This document shows positions 1 through 6,928 of a DNA stretch of 12,007 nt, one piece after another; positions within the stretch are counted from its first letter, which is position 1; every line of letters starts with the position of its first letter. The translations under genes were made by a program, and so were the position numbers. This stretch comes from an uncultured Synechococcus sp. (GTDB lineage Bacteria; Cyanobacteriota; Cyanobacteriia; PCC-6307; Cyanobiaceae). The notes under the pieces were generated by a model. That model did no database searches. It was not told the DNA's origin and saw only the letters and a list, made by a program, of their open reading frames with translations. The DNA lies in contig CALJTZ010000296.1 of assembly GCA_937975655.1 (NCBI GenBank), forward strand, positions 1 to 12,007, written 5' to 3'.

Positions 1-30
1 CGCCGACGCTCGGTCCAGTCTTCCTGGTCG

Positions 31-52
31 TGGCGGCCAGTGTGGCGGCCAG
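31..52. repeat. 12-bp-period tandem repeat in ychF leader
   Basis: TGGCGGCCAG occurs at 31-40 and again at 43-52, separated by TG, about 37 bp before the ychF start codon. It may be the 3' end of an upstream gene cut by the window edge or part of the ychF leader. No function can be assigned. Confidence 0.6.
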
Positions 53-88
53 CGGGGGTGGATCACCGGCGGCCCGTAGATTCCAGCC

Positions 89-1180
89 ATGCTTAAAGCC
101 GGAATCGTCGGTCTGCCCAACGTCGGCAAGTCGACCCTGTTCAACGCCCTGGTGGCCAACGCCCAGGCCGAAGCCGCCAACTATCCCTTCTGCACGATCG
201 AGCCGAACTCAGGCATCGTGTCGGTGCCAGATCCCCGCCTGCAGCTGCTCTCCAACGTGAGTGGCAGCAAGGAGATCATCCCCACCAAGGTGGAGTTCGT
301 CGATATCGCTGGCCTGGTGAAGGGGGCCAGTCAGGGCGAGGGCCTGGGCAACAAGTTCCTGGCCAACATCCGCGAAGTGGACGCGATCGTGCACGTGGTG
401 CGCTGCTTCGAGAACGACGACGTGATCCACGTGAGCGGCTCGGTGGGCCCGGCCCGGGATGCGGAAGTGATCAATCTGGAGCTGGGCCTGGCCGATCTCT
501 CCCAGGTGGAGAAGCGGCGCGAGCGCCTGAAGAAGCAGGTGCGCACCAGCAAGGAGGCCCAGGTCGAAGATGCCGCCCTCGAGCGCATCCAGGCGGTGCT
601 GGAACAGGGCGGGGCGGCCCGCAGCGTGGAGCTCAGCGATGAGGAGGCGCTGATGGTGAAGCCCCTTGGGCTGCTCACTGCCAAGCCGATCATCTACGCC
701 ACCAACGTGAGCGAAGACGATCTGGCCACAGGCAACGCCTACTGCGACGAGGTGGCGGCCCTGGCCGAACAGGAGGGCGCCGGCACGGTGCGGATCTCGG
801 CCCAGGTGGAGGCCGAGCTGATTGAGTTGCCCGAGGAGGATCGCGCCGAATTCCTGGCCGGCCTGGGGGTGGAGGAGGGCGGCCTGCAGAGCCTGATCCG
901 TGCCACCTACACCCTGCTGGGCCTGCGCACCTACTTCACCACCGGGGAAAAGGAAACCCGCGCCTGGACCATCCAGGCCGGCATGACGGCCCCCCAGGCC
1001 GCCGGTGTGATCCATACCGATTTCGAGCGGGGCTTCATCCGCGCCCAGACCATCGGCTACAAGCAGTTGCTGGAGGCAGGCTCCCTGGCGGAGGCCCGCA
1101 CCAAGGGCTGGCTGCGAGCCGAGGGCAAGGAGTACGTGGTGGCCGAGGGCGACGTGATGGAGTTCCTGTTCAACGTCTGA
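89..1180 (+). CDS. ychF: YchF/OLA1-family P-loop ATPase/GTPase
   Basis: This gene encodes a 363-aa protein of the Obg-related YchF/OLA1 family, the same length as E. coli YchF. The P-loop GLPNVGKST (residues 8-16) and the switch II/G3 motif DIAGLVKGAS (72-81) are intact. The usual G4 motif NKxD is replaced by NVSE (206-209), the change known in the family to relax specificity toward ATP. His114 lies at the position of the catalytic histidine reported for E. coli YchF. An Arg/Lys/Glu-rich helical stretch (about 128-172) fits the coiled-coil insert, and residues about 279-361 form the C-terminal TGS domain. Family members bind ribosomes and are linked to oxidative-stress and translation control; the protein should be cytosolic. 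The ATG at 89 places the P-loop at the usual distance from the N terminus, although no clear Shine-Dalgarno sequence precedes it. Identification is very secure. Confidence 0.97.
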   Translation: MLKAGIVGLPNVGKSTLFNALVANAQAEAANYPFCTIEPNSGIVSVPDPRLQLLSNVSGSKEIIPTKVEFVDIAGLVKGASQGEGLGNKFLANIREVDAIVHVVRCFENDDVIHVSGSVGPARDAEVINLELGLADLSQVEKRRERLKKQVRTSKEAQVEDAALERIQAVLEQGGAARSVELSDEEALMVKPLGLLTAKPIIYATNVSEDDLATGNAYCDEVAALAEQEGAGTVRISAQVEAELIELPEEDRAEFLAGLGVEEGGLQSLIRATYTLLGLRTYFTTGEKETRAWTIQAGMTAPQAAGVIHTDFERGFIRAQTIGYKQLLEAGSLAEARTKGWLRAEGKEYVVAEGDVMEFLFNV

Positions 1181-1211
1181 GCGACCCTGGGGCAACAGTC
1201 CAGAGGTGGCT

Positions 1212-1216
1212 GGAGG
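1212..1216 (+). promoter_or_regulatory. Shine-Dalgarno GGAGG deciding a start
   Basis: GGAGG lies 7 nt upstream of the ATG at 1224. It is one of the few canonical ribosome-binding sites in the window and decides the start of the 72-aa protein over the GTG at 1206. Confidence 0.6.
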
Positions 1217-1223
1217 CCCCAGA

Positions 1224-1442
1224 ATGGCGAGAGATCCTGTGGACCCGATGACCGTCCAGCCGCCTTCCACCCCCGCGGGTGCCCCCGCTGGCGAGCCTCT
1301 CCATCCCCACGACTTCGACGTTCAGAAGGAGCTGCACCAGCAGATCCGCAACGACCCCGACTACGACGACTGGGAATACGGCACCGAGCCCCTACCTCAT
1401 GAGGCCTGGGTGGCTCCGCGCAACGCCGAGAAGAGCGCCTGA
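1224..1442 (+). CDS. Small acidic hypothetical protein (72 aa)
   Basis: This short gene follows ychF in the same direction after 43 bp. I chose the ATG at 1224 because GGAGG at 1212-1216 sits 7 nt upstream. A GTG at 1206 would add 6 residues and place the start in front of this ribosome site; an ATG at 1248 would remove 8. The product is hydrophilic, with no signal peptide or membrane segment. It has a Pro/Ala-rich N-terminal third, then a charged core containing HDFDVQKELHQQI and NDPDYDDWEYGTEPLPHEAW, rich in Asp, Glu and aromatic residues. I do not recognise the family. The good ribosome site, the termination 3 bp from the opposing MFS gene and the non-random composition support a real gene. 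It is probably cotranscribed with ychF, which does not show a functional link. Confidence 0.65.
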   Translation: MARDPVDPMTVQPPSTPAGAPAGEPLHPHDFDVQKELHQQIRNDPDYDDWEYGTEPLPHEAWVAPRNAEKSA

Positions 1443-1445
1443 GCT

Positions 1446-2666
1446 TCAGCGCTTCGCATGGCTGCGGATCGGCCCCAGCAGCCCCAGCCCCAGGATGCAG
1501 ATGGTGGCCACCAGCAGCCAAAGCACCGCTCCATGCCGGTAGCTGTCCAGCAGCACGCCTGCCAGTAGGGGAGCGCCGAAGGCGCTGATGGCAAAGCACT
1601 GGGAGAACAGGGCCATGGCCAGGCCCTGATGCTCGGGGGGGCTGAGTTCCACCACCGCTTCGGTGGCGATTGGCAGAAAGGCCGCTTCCCCCAGGGCAAG
1701 GGGCAGTTGCGCCAGCACCACCAGCCCGATGCCCTGGCTGCTCAGGGCCGAGAGGGCCAGCAGTGCTGTGCCGATGGCCATGCACACCAGGCTCAGTTTC
1801 AGCCCCACCACCACGGGCTTCTCGGCCAGGGCGCGGCCAACGGGCCATTGCAGCAGTAGCAGCAACCCCAGTTGCAGTCCGATCAGCAGCGCGCTGATGC
1901 TCTCCGGTTGGGCCGCCCGCGCCAGCCCGCCCCGCACCAGATCCAGGGGCAGGGCGCTTTGCATCAGGGCGGGAATGGCAGTGGCCACCACCGAGAGGGC
2001 CAGCAGCGGCAGCAGGGGGGGCAACCACTGGCCCCAGGGGAGCTTGATGCCAGCGGTTGGGCTGGCTGCGGGGCTGGGCAACGGCCGGCGCAGCAGCAGG
2101 GCAGCCACCACCACCAGGCAGAGCATGTCAACCACGTAAATCCCCCGCAGCCGCCCCAGGGCCGCCAGCAGGGCACCGCCCAGGGCGCCACTGGCGATGC
2201 CGAGGGCATCGGCGCTGCGTGCCAGGGCGTACCCCCGGGCTGAGCTCAGCGGTGCCGAGCTCAGCGGAACCGCCAGTTCAATGGCGGGCCAGTACAGCCC
2301 CATGGCTGTGCCCAGCAGCAGTTGGCCAAGGACGTAGGCCGTGAAGGTGTCGGCCTGCAGCAGCAGGCCATCCCCCAGCAGTGCCGTGGCCGCTGCTAGC
2401 AGCACCGGTAGCGAGCAGTTCAGGCCCCGATCCAGCAGGGCTCCGCTGGCGAAGCGCCCCGCCGTGCCGGTGAGGGCGGCCAGGGCCAGGCCCAGCCCCA
2501 CGGACGCGGCGGAAAAGTGTTCGCGGTGGAACACCATCGGCGTGAGATAGAGCACCCCGCCGGCGCCGATGCTCGCCATCAGGCGAACCATGGCCAGTTC
2601 CCGTAGCGGCACGGGAAACTGGAACCACCAGCTCCGGCTTGCTGACTCCCTCTGTGGCTGTCCCAA
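1446..2666 (-). CDS. MFS transporter (12 TM)
   Basis: This gene encodes a 406-aa integral membrane protein with about 12 hydrophobic segments, typical of major facilitator superfamily secondary transporters in the inner membrane. A motif-A-like loop GRFASGALLDRG (residues 70-81) lies between TM2 and TM3, as in MFS drug/metabolite efflux proteins. The central loop (about 195-215) is Pro/Ser-rich and separates the two six-helix halves. The substrate cannot be read from the sequence; export of a small molecule is the usual guess for this MFS_1 type. The start is uncertain. The longest frame uses TTG at 2666, which keeps the residues SWWFQFPVPLREL before TM1. GTG at 2612 and ATG at 2591 are shorter options that would free the divergent intergenic space. 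A tandem PLSSA duplication lies at residues 134-143. The 3' end is 3 bp from the opposing 72-aa gene. Confidence 0.88.
   Translation of the reverse strand: MGQPQRESASRSWWFQFPVPLRELAMVRLMASIGAGGVLYLTPMVFHREHFSAASVGLGLALAALTGTAGRFASGALLDRGLNCSLPVLLAAATALLGDGLLLQADTFTAYVLGQLLLGTAMGLYWPAIELAVPLSSAPLSSARGYALARSADALGIASGALGGALLAALGRLRGIYVVDMLCLVVVAALLLRRPLPSPAASPTAGIKLPWGQWLPPLLPLLALSVVATAIPALMQSALPLDLVRGGLARAAQPESISALLIGLQLGLLLLLQWPVGRALAEKPVVVGLKLSLVCMAIGTALLALSALSSQGIGLVVLAQLPLALGEAAFLPIATEAVVELSPPEHQGLAMALFSQCFAISAFGAPLLAGVLLDSYRHGAVLWLLVATICILGLGLLGPIRSHAKR
2242..2267 (-). repeat. 15-bp tandem duplication in the MFS gene (PLSSA x2)
   Basis: GAGCTCAGCGG occurs at 2242-2252 and again at 2257-2267, a 15-bp period that preserves the reading frame and encodes PLSSA-PLSSA. 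It falls in a short loop after a transmembrane helix, where extra residues would be tolerated. Confidence 0.7.
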
Positions 2667-2692
2667 CGCGCTGTCGCCGCATCGCCGTAGTG

Positions 2693-4279
2693 GTGCGCAG
2701 TCTGCTTGTCAGTTCGTGGCTTTGGGCTGCCCTGTCGCTGCCGGCCCGTGCCGCAGACCAGCTCGAGGTGCGGCTCGATGGCATGCAGGTGCCGGTGGAT
2801 CTACGGGAGCTGGAGGCCTGGAGTCGGGATCCTGGTCGTCCTCAGGGGGATCTCCGCGTCTGGCTCGCCCTGATTGAGCCCAGCAGTCGCGACGACCTGC
2901 TGCGGCTGTTGCAGGTCCCCCTGGTGCGCGGTCGCTCCCTGGGGCAGCAGTTGCTCAACAGCTGGGCGGGCCAGCGGGTGCTGGAGGAGGTGGGAGATCT
3001 GATCAGCACCGATCAGGGCAACGCTGCGCCGCTGCTGTTGGCCTGCCTGCAGCAGTTGCTCGCCACGCGGCCGCAGGTCACCACCATCGAGTTGTTGCGG
3101 GCCGTGCCCAGCCAACGGCTCATCCTTCACGTGGATGCCCTGCTGGAGTTGGCAGCCCAGTGGCGGCGCCAACTCCAGCAGCAGCAGCAGGCCCTGCAGG
3201 CTCTGCGGGCCTTGGCCCTGCCGCAGCGAGGGGCCTTGCTGCCCATCACCGATGGGCTCGCCCTGGGGTCAGCGTCCAGGCCTGCCGCTGCTATCACTGC
3301 CGCCCCGGCCCCTCAACGGCTCAGCCTGCCGGTGGCCCATCGCCCGCAGCCCCTGGCACTGGAGCTCTGGCAGGCCCGCGAAGCCCGTCCCCAGCAGCCC
3401 TGGGTGCTGCTCACGCCGGGTCTGGGGGGCAGCACGGGGCAGCTGGCCTGGTTGGCTTTGGCCCTGCGGGAACGCGGCTGGTCGGTGGTGCTGCTGGAGC
3501 ACCCGGGCAGTGATGAGGCGGCGGTGCGCGAACTGCTGGATGGCCGGCGGCTGCCGCCGGGGGCCGAAACCCTGCCCGATCGCCTCCTGGATCTTCAGGC
3601 GGTGGTGGCCGCCCAGCAGCGGGGCCAGCTCCCGAGCTTGGGGGGCTCGGTGGTGTTGATGGGCCACTCGCTCGGGGGTCTCACCTCGTTGCTGGCGGCC
3701 GGCCTGCGGCCCGAGCCCGGCCTGCAGCGCCGCTGCCAGCGGGCCCTGGCCGGCCTGCCGCTGATCAATCTGTCCCAGCTGCTGCAATGCCAGGTGAGCC
3801 AGGTGCCCCTGCCGCCCCCGGTGCCCCTGGCCCAGCCCATCGCCGGGGTGGTGACGTTCAACGGCTTCGGCAGCCTGTTGTGGCCCCATCGCGGACTGCA
3901 GGGGGTTGGGGCGCCGGTGCTGATGCTGGGGGGCAGCCTCGATCTGATCACGCCGCCCCTGAGTGAACAGCTGCAGCTGTTTCTGCCTGCGGCCACGGCC
4001 AGCAGCCGTCTGGTGCTGGTGGAGGGCGGCAGCCACTTTTCGCCGGTGCGGCTGAGGCGGGGTGACCAGGCCCTGTTTCAGTTGGGTGAGGAGCTGGTGG
4101 GGGTGGATCCCGAGCGGGTGCAGGCCTTGATGCTCAGCTTCAGCAGCGAGTTCCTCCAGGGCCTGCAGCAGCTCCGCAGCATCCCCCCCCAGCAGCGCCA
4201 GCTGGGGGGGGTGAAGGCCTATGTACTGGATGCCAGCGCGGCCCAGGAGTGGCGGGCCTCCCTGCGCGCAGCTCCCTGA
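2693..4279 (+). CDS. Secreted DUF1400-type alpha/beta hydrolase
   Basis: From GTG 2693 the product is 528 aa and begins with a classical Sec signal peptide (MRSLLV..LSLPARA-AD, cleavage near residue 20). The mature protein opens with an acidic/Leu-rich domain starting LEVRLDGMQVPVDLRELEAW, the pattern of DUF1400 found with cyanobacterial alpha/beta hydrolases. A Gln-rich helix (about 158-172) and an Ala/Pro-rich linker lead to the hydrolase core. There, TPGLGGS (about 241-247) resembles an oxyanion-hole loop, GHSLGG (324-329) carries the nucleophile Ser326, and Asp417 (GGSLDLITPP) and His448 (GGSHFSPV) complete a plausible triad. Esterase/lipase-like activity in the periplasm or outside is inferred; the substrate is unknown. 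TTG 2639, GTG 2654 and GTG 2690 are alternative starts. I prefer 2690/2693 because they avoid overlap with the divergent MFS gene and give a compact signal peptide. A strong inverted repeat lies near the 3' end. Confidence 0.88.
   Translation: MRSLLVSSWLWAALSLPARAADQLEVRLDGMQVPVDLRELEAWSRDPGRPQGDLRVWLALIEPSSRDDLLRLLQVPLVRGRSLGQQLLNSWAGQRVLEEVGDLISTDQGNAAPLLLACLQQLLATRPQVTTIELLRAVPSQRLILHVDALLELAAQWRRQLQQQQQALQALRALALPQRGALLPITDGLALGSASRPAAAITAAPAPQRLSLPVAHRPQPLALELWQAREARPQQPWVLLTPGLGGSTGQLAWLALALRERGWSVVLLEHPGSDEAAVRELLDGRRLPPGAETLPDRLLDLQAVVAAQQRGQLPSLGGSVVLMGHSLGGLTSLLAAGLRPEPGLQRRCQRALAGLPLINLSQLLQCQVSQVPLPPPVPLAQPIAGVVTFNGFGSLLWPHRGLQGVGAPVLMLGGSLDLITPPLSEQLQLFLPAATASSRLVLVEGGSHFSPVRLRRGDQALFQLGEELVGVDPERVQALMLSFSSEFLQGLQQLRSIPPQQRQLGGVKAYVLDASAAQEWRASLRAAP
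4183..4211. repeat. Perfect 11-bp GC inverted repeat with C8/G8 tracts
   Basis: The left arm CCCCCCCCAGC (4183-4193) and the right arm GCTGGGGGGGG (4201-4211) are perfect reverse complements around a 7-nt loop (4194-4200). The structure lies inside the hydrolase coding region, 68 bp before the end of the gene, and encodes Pro-Pro and Gly-Gly. No U-tract follows, so it is not a standard intrinsic terminator. The mononucleotide runs are potential slippage sites. Confidence 0.75.
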
Positions 4280-4289
4280 GCCCCACGGC

Positions 4290-5309
4290 TTAAAACGAGA
4301 TGCGCGGATCCAGCAGGGCCACCACTAGGTCCACCAGCACACTCACGGCCACTACCAGGGCGGCCACCACCACCACGATGCCCTGCACCACGGGATAGTC
4401 GCGCTGGCTGATGGCCTCCTGCAGCCGGAAGGCGATCCCTGGCCAGGAGTAGGTGACCTCAATCAGCAAGGCCCCGCCGATCAGGGACGCCACGGTGATG
4501 CCCGTGATCGTGAGCACCGGCAGCAGCGCATTGGGCAGCGCATGGCGCAGCACCACGCGCCGTTCGCTCAACCCGCGGCTGCGGGCCGCTTCTACGTAAT
4601 CGGAATCCAGGGCTCGACGCAGGTTGAGGCGCAGGGCATTGGCGAACACCCCACTCAGCAGTAGGCCCAGGGTGCTGGCCGGCAGCACCAGGTGGCGCAG
4701 AGCTCCCCAGAAGGGGGGGCCGCCACCGGCCAGCAGGCTGTCGAGCAGGTAGAAGCCGCTGCCACTCGGGGGCTCCAGGGTGGGGGGAAAGCGTCCCCCC
4801 ACCGGCAGCCAGCCCAGCCACACCGCGAAGATCAGTTGCACCACCATGGCCGCCCAGAAGGGAGGCAGGGCATAGGTGCCGATGCCATAGAGGCGGCCAC
4901 CGAGATCGAGCTTGCCCTCCGGCCGGGCGATGCCGCTGAAGCCCACCGCCAGGCCTACCACCGCGGCAATCAGCAGGGCCACCAGTCCCAGCTCCAGGCT
5001 GGCGGGCAGGCTGCGGCCGATCACGGCGGTGACGGGTTCCTGGTTGGTGAGCGATTCCCCCAACTGCCCCCGCAAAAGATCGGCGAGGTAATGGCCGTAT
5101 TGCACCAGCAGCGGCTGGTCCAGGCCCAGTTGCTGGCGCAGGGCGTCGCGAGCTGCCTGGGGCGCCCGGGTGCCCAGCAGGGCATCGATCGGATCGCCAG
5201 GGGCCACCCGCAGCAGCAGGAACACCAGGCTGGCGATCAGCCACAACATCACCGGCACCAGGGCCAGCCGGCTGGCGAGATAGGCGAGCAGATCCTTGCG
5301 CCGGCTCAT
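4290..5309 (-). CDS. dppB: ABC transporter permease, DppB/OppB family
   Basis: This gene encodes a 339-aa inner-membrane permease of the dipeptide/oligopeptide/nickel importer class. The N terminus has TM1 followed by LLLRVAPGDPID (about 31-42), the family hallmark. A periplasmic loop follows, with GLDQPLLVQYGHYLADLLRG (62-81), then five more hydrophobic segments. The EAA loop that docks the ATPase is clear (VEAARSRGLSERRVVLRHALPN, 239-260, listed here as two adjoining parts of one motif). The C terminus DPRISF is typical of DppB. The start ATG overlaps the TGA of the binding-protein gene (ATGA), with GGAGG 8 nt upstream, so the two are translationally coupled. No partner permease (DppC) or ATPase gene lies in the window. 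The substrate could be peptides, nickel chelates, glutathione or another solute; the symbol denotes family only. Confidence 0.93.
   Translation of the reverse strand: MSRRKDLLAYLASRLALVPVMLWLIASLVFLLLRVAPGDPIDALLGTRAPQAARDALRQQLGLDQPLLVQYGHYLADLLRGQLGESLTNQEPVTAVIGRSLPASLELGLVALLIAAVVGLAVGFSGIARPEGKLDLGGRLYGIGTYALPPFWAAMVVQLIFAVWLGWLPVGGRFPPTLEPPSGSGFYLLDSLLAGGGPPFWGALRHLVLPASTLGLLLSGVFANALRLNLRRALDSDYVEAARSRGLSERRVVLRHALPNALLPVLTITGITVASLIGGALLIEVTYSWPGIAFRLQEAISQRDYPVVQGIVVVVAALVVAVSVLVDLVVALLDPRISF
4779..4803. repeat. Perfect 9-bp GC inverted repeat inside the permease gene
   Basis: GGTGGGGGG (4779-4787) and CCCCCCACC (4795-4803) are perfect reverse complements around a 7-nt loop (4788-4794). 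It lies in the segment encoding the Gly/Pro-rich loop VGGRFPPTLEPP of the permease. No U-tract is adjacent, so a terminator role is not supported. Confidence 0.7.
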
Positions 5310-6838
5310 GGCTGCGGCCTCCGCTGCAGGGCCTGCAGCACCAGCCGGCCGGAGCCATCAAACAGCGGGGGTGCCAGCCACGGCTGGGCCCAGGCCCGTG
5401 GGGCCACCTGCCACACCGGGATGTAGGCATTGCCCTGGGCCGCCCGCTGTTGGATCGCCTGCAGCACCGCCAGGCGTGCACGGCCGCTGAGGCCCTCGCT
5501 GGCCTGCAGCTGCCCTTGCAGGCCAGGGGCGCTCCAGAAACTGCCGAAGCTCACACTGCTGCCCTTGAGGCAGCTGTTGCCCTGGGCCGTCTCACAGGCC
5601 AGCAGCGGAGCCAGGTACACGTCGGCGTCGGGATAGTCCCCCACCCAGTCGAGCAGGATCATCGGGAAGGCGCCCTTCTCCAGTTGCCGGTAGGCGGTGG
5701 TGGATTCCACCCCACTGATGTCCAGCTGCACGCAGTCGTCCAGGTCGCGCTGCAACTGGGCCTGCCAGGTAAGCGCGAACAGGCGATCGGCGGGAACGTT
5801 GGAGCGGAACGTGAGCGGCAGGCTGAGCCTCTGGCCTTTGCAGTAACCGGCCTGGCGAAACAGCGCCCTGGCCCGCTCGGGCTGGTAAGCGGGCCACGGC
5901 GGCGGGGCGGCACCGGGCAGGGGTGGGGGCACCAGCGAGCGCAGGGGTGAGCGCATGTTGAAGCTCACACGCTGGCTGATCAGCTCCCGGTTGAGGCTGT
6001 GGGCCACTGCCGCGCGCAGTCGAGGATCGTTCAGTGGTGCCCGATCGCTCAGCAGGGTGAGATACCCGATCTCCACGGCCGGGCCTCGGCCCTCCACCAG
6101 GCGGCCGCGGCGGGCCCGCTCCGCCAGGGAGCGCTGCTGGTCGCTCTCCAGCCCCTGGGACAGCAGCACGTCCACTTCTCCGCTGCTCAGGGCCCCGAAC
6201 AGGGCGGTGGAGTTGCTCAGCGTCACCAGGTGAATGCCGCGGTTGCGGGGCGGTTCGCCCCAGTAGCCCGCAAACGGAGCCAGTTTCTGGTGCTGGGGCG
6301 TGTAGCCCGCGAGCCGGTAGGGGCCCGTGCCCACGAAGCGGTTGGCCAAGGAGCGCTTGGCGTGGTTGCGGTAGGCCGCCGGTGACACCGGCGTGAGGTT
6401 GATGGAGCTCAGCAGCGCCGCCAGAGCGCTGTAGGGACGCTTGAGCTGGAGTTCGACCTCGTAGGGGCCGCTGGCTCGCACGGTCTCGATGCGGCCGTCC
6501 AGCAGATAGCCGAGTTTGCCCAGGGCGCGGAAGCGCTCCAGGTTGAACACCATGGCGGCGGCATCGAAGCGGGTGCCGTCGTGGAAGCGCACATCCCGGC
6601 GCAGGGGGATGCGGGCGATACGGCCACCGGCGGAGAGCTGGGGCAGGGCCGTGGCCAGGCGTGGCAGGGTGCGGCCGCTGGGATCACTGGCGTAGAGGGG
6701 ATCCCCAATGGCACTCAGCAGCTGGGTACCGGCGAAGGTGGTCACGTCCACCGGATCCACCGAATCCAGGCTGCTCTTGTTGGCCACCACCAGCTCACCG
6801 TCTGGCTTGGGCGGCAGGCATCCGACCAGCGGCAGCAT
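5306..6838 (-). CDS. ABC solute-binding lipoprotein, SBP_bac_5 (DppA/OppA-like); true start uncertain
   Basis: This is an extracytoplasmic solute-binding protein of the peptide/nickel family (SBP_bac_5). From ATG 6838 it is 510 aa. The family signature VRFHDGTRFDAAAMVFNLERF spans about residues 83-103 (read as a continuous motif), and FVGTGPYRL, NDPRLRAAVAHSLNR and DYPDADVYLAPLL are further typical blocks. A lipobox LVGC ends at Cys7, but only six residues precede it, too few for a signal peptide. The upstream in-frame codons back to the stop at 6929-6931 encode a convincing lipoprotein signal peptide (RHAIGLGFAALMLPLVGC) yet contain no ATG, GTG or TTG. Translation may begin at a rare codon such as ATA 6928 or CTG 6913, or the leader may contain an indel. 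Gly/Pro/Arg composition matches the neighbours. It delivers solute to the permease gene that overlaps its 3' end. Confidence 0.9.
   Translation of the reverse strand: MLPLVGCLPPKPDGELVVANKSSLDSVDPVDVTTFAGTQLLSAIGDPLYASDPSGRTLPRLATALPQLSAGGRIARIPLRRDVRFHDGTRFDAAAMVFNLERFRALGKLGYLLDGRIETVRASGPYEVELQLKRPYSALAALLSSINLTPVSPAAYRNHAKRSLANRFVGTGPYRLAGYTPQHQKLAPFAGYWGEPPRNRGIHLVTLSNSTALFGALSSGEVDVLLSQGLESDQQRSLAERARRGRLVEGRGPAVEIGYLTLLSDRAPLNDPRLRAAVAHSLNRELISQRVSFNMRSPLRSLVPPPLPGAAPPPWPAYQPERARALFRQAGYCKGQRLSLPLTFRSNVPADRLFALTWQAQLQRDLDDCVQLDISGVESTTAYRQLEKGAFPMILLDWVGDYPDADVYLAPLLACETAQGNSCLKGSSVSFGSFWSAPGLQGQLQASEGLSGRARLAVLQAIQQRAAQGNAYIPVWQVAPRAWAQPWLAPPLFDGSGRLVLQALQRRPQP
5318..5322 (-). promoter_or_regulatory. 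Shine-Dalgarno GGAGG for the permease gene
   Basis: On the - strand GGAGG lies 8 nt before the permease ATG (5309) and inside the end of the binding-protein gene. Together with the ATGA overlap it fixes the permease start. Confidence 0.65.
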
Positions 6839-6928
6839 TAGGGCCGCAAACCCAAGACCGATGGCGTGGCGAGGTGCGGGGCGGATGGGGTCAGGCCTGG
6901 GCAGGCCACGCAGGTGAGGCGGCTGTAT

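Noticed and set aside
209..1270. Long open frame of 353 codons on the - strand opposite ychF
   Set aside because: It is antisense to a certain gene; the His/Gly/Leu/Gln-rich product is a typical GC-bias shadow.
1057..2028. Long - strand frame of 323 codons across the ychF end and the MFS gene
   Set aside because: It spans two well-identified genes and its Gly/Arg/Pro/Ala-rich product has no recognisable domain.
3173..3190. CAG repeat in the hydrolase gene
   Set aside because: A short poly-Gln stretch within a helix; too short to count as a functional repeat.
3269..4036. 255-codon - strand frame opposite the hydrolase
   Set aside because: Antisense to the catalytic domain of a recognisable hydrolase; Gln/His/Arg-rich shadow composition.
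4280..4289. Possible terminator between the convergent hydrolase and permease genes
   Set aside because: Only 10 bp remain and there is no U-tailed stem-loop; the nearby hairpin at 4183-4211 lacks a U-tract.
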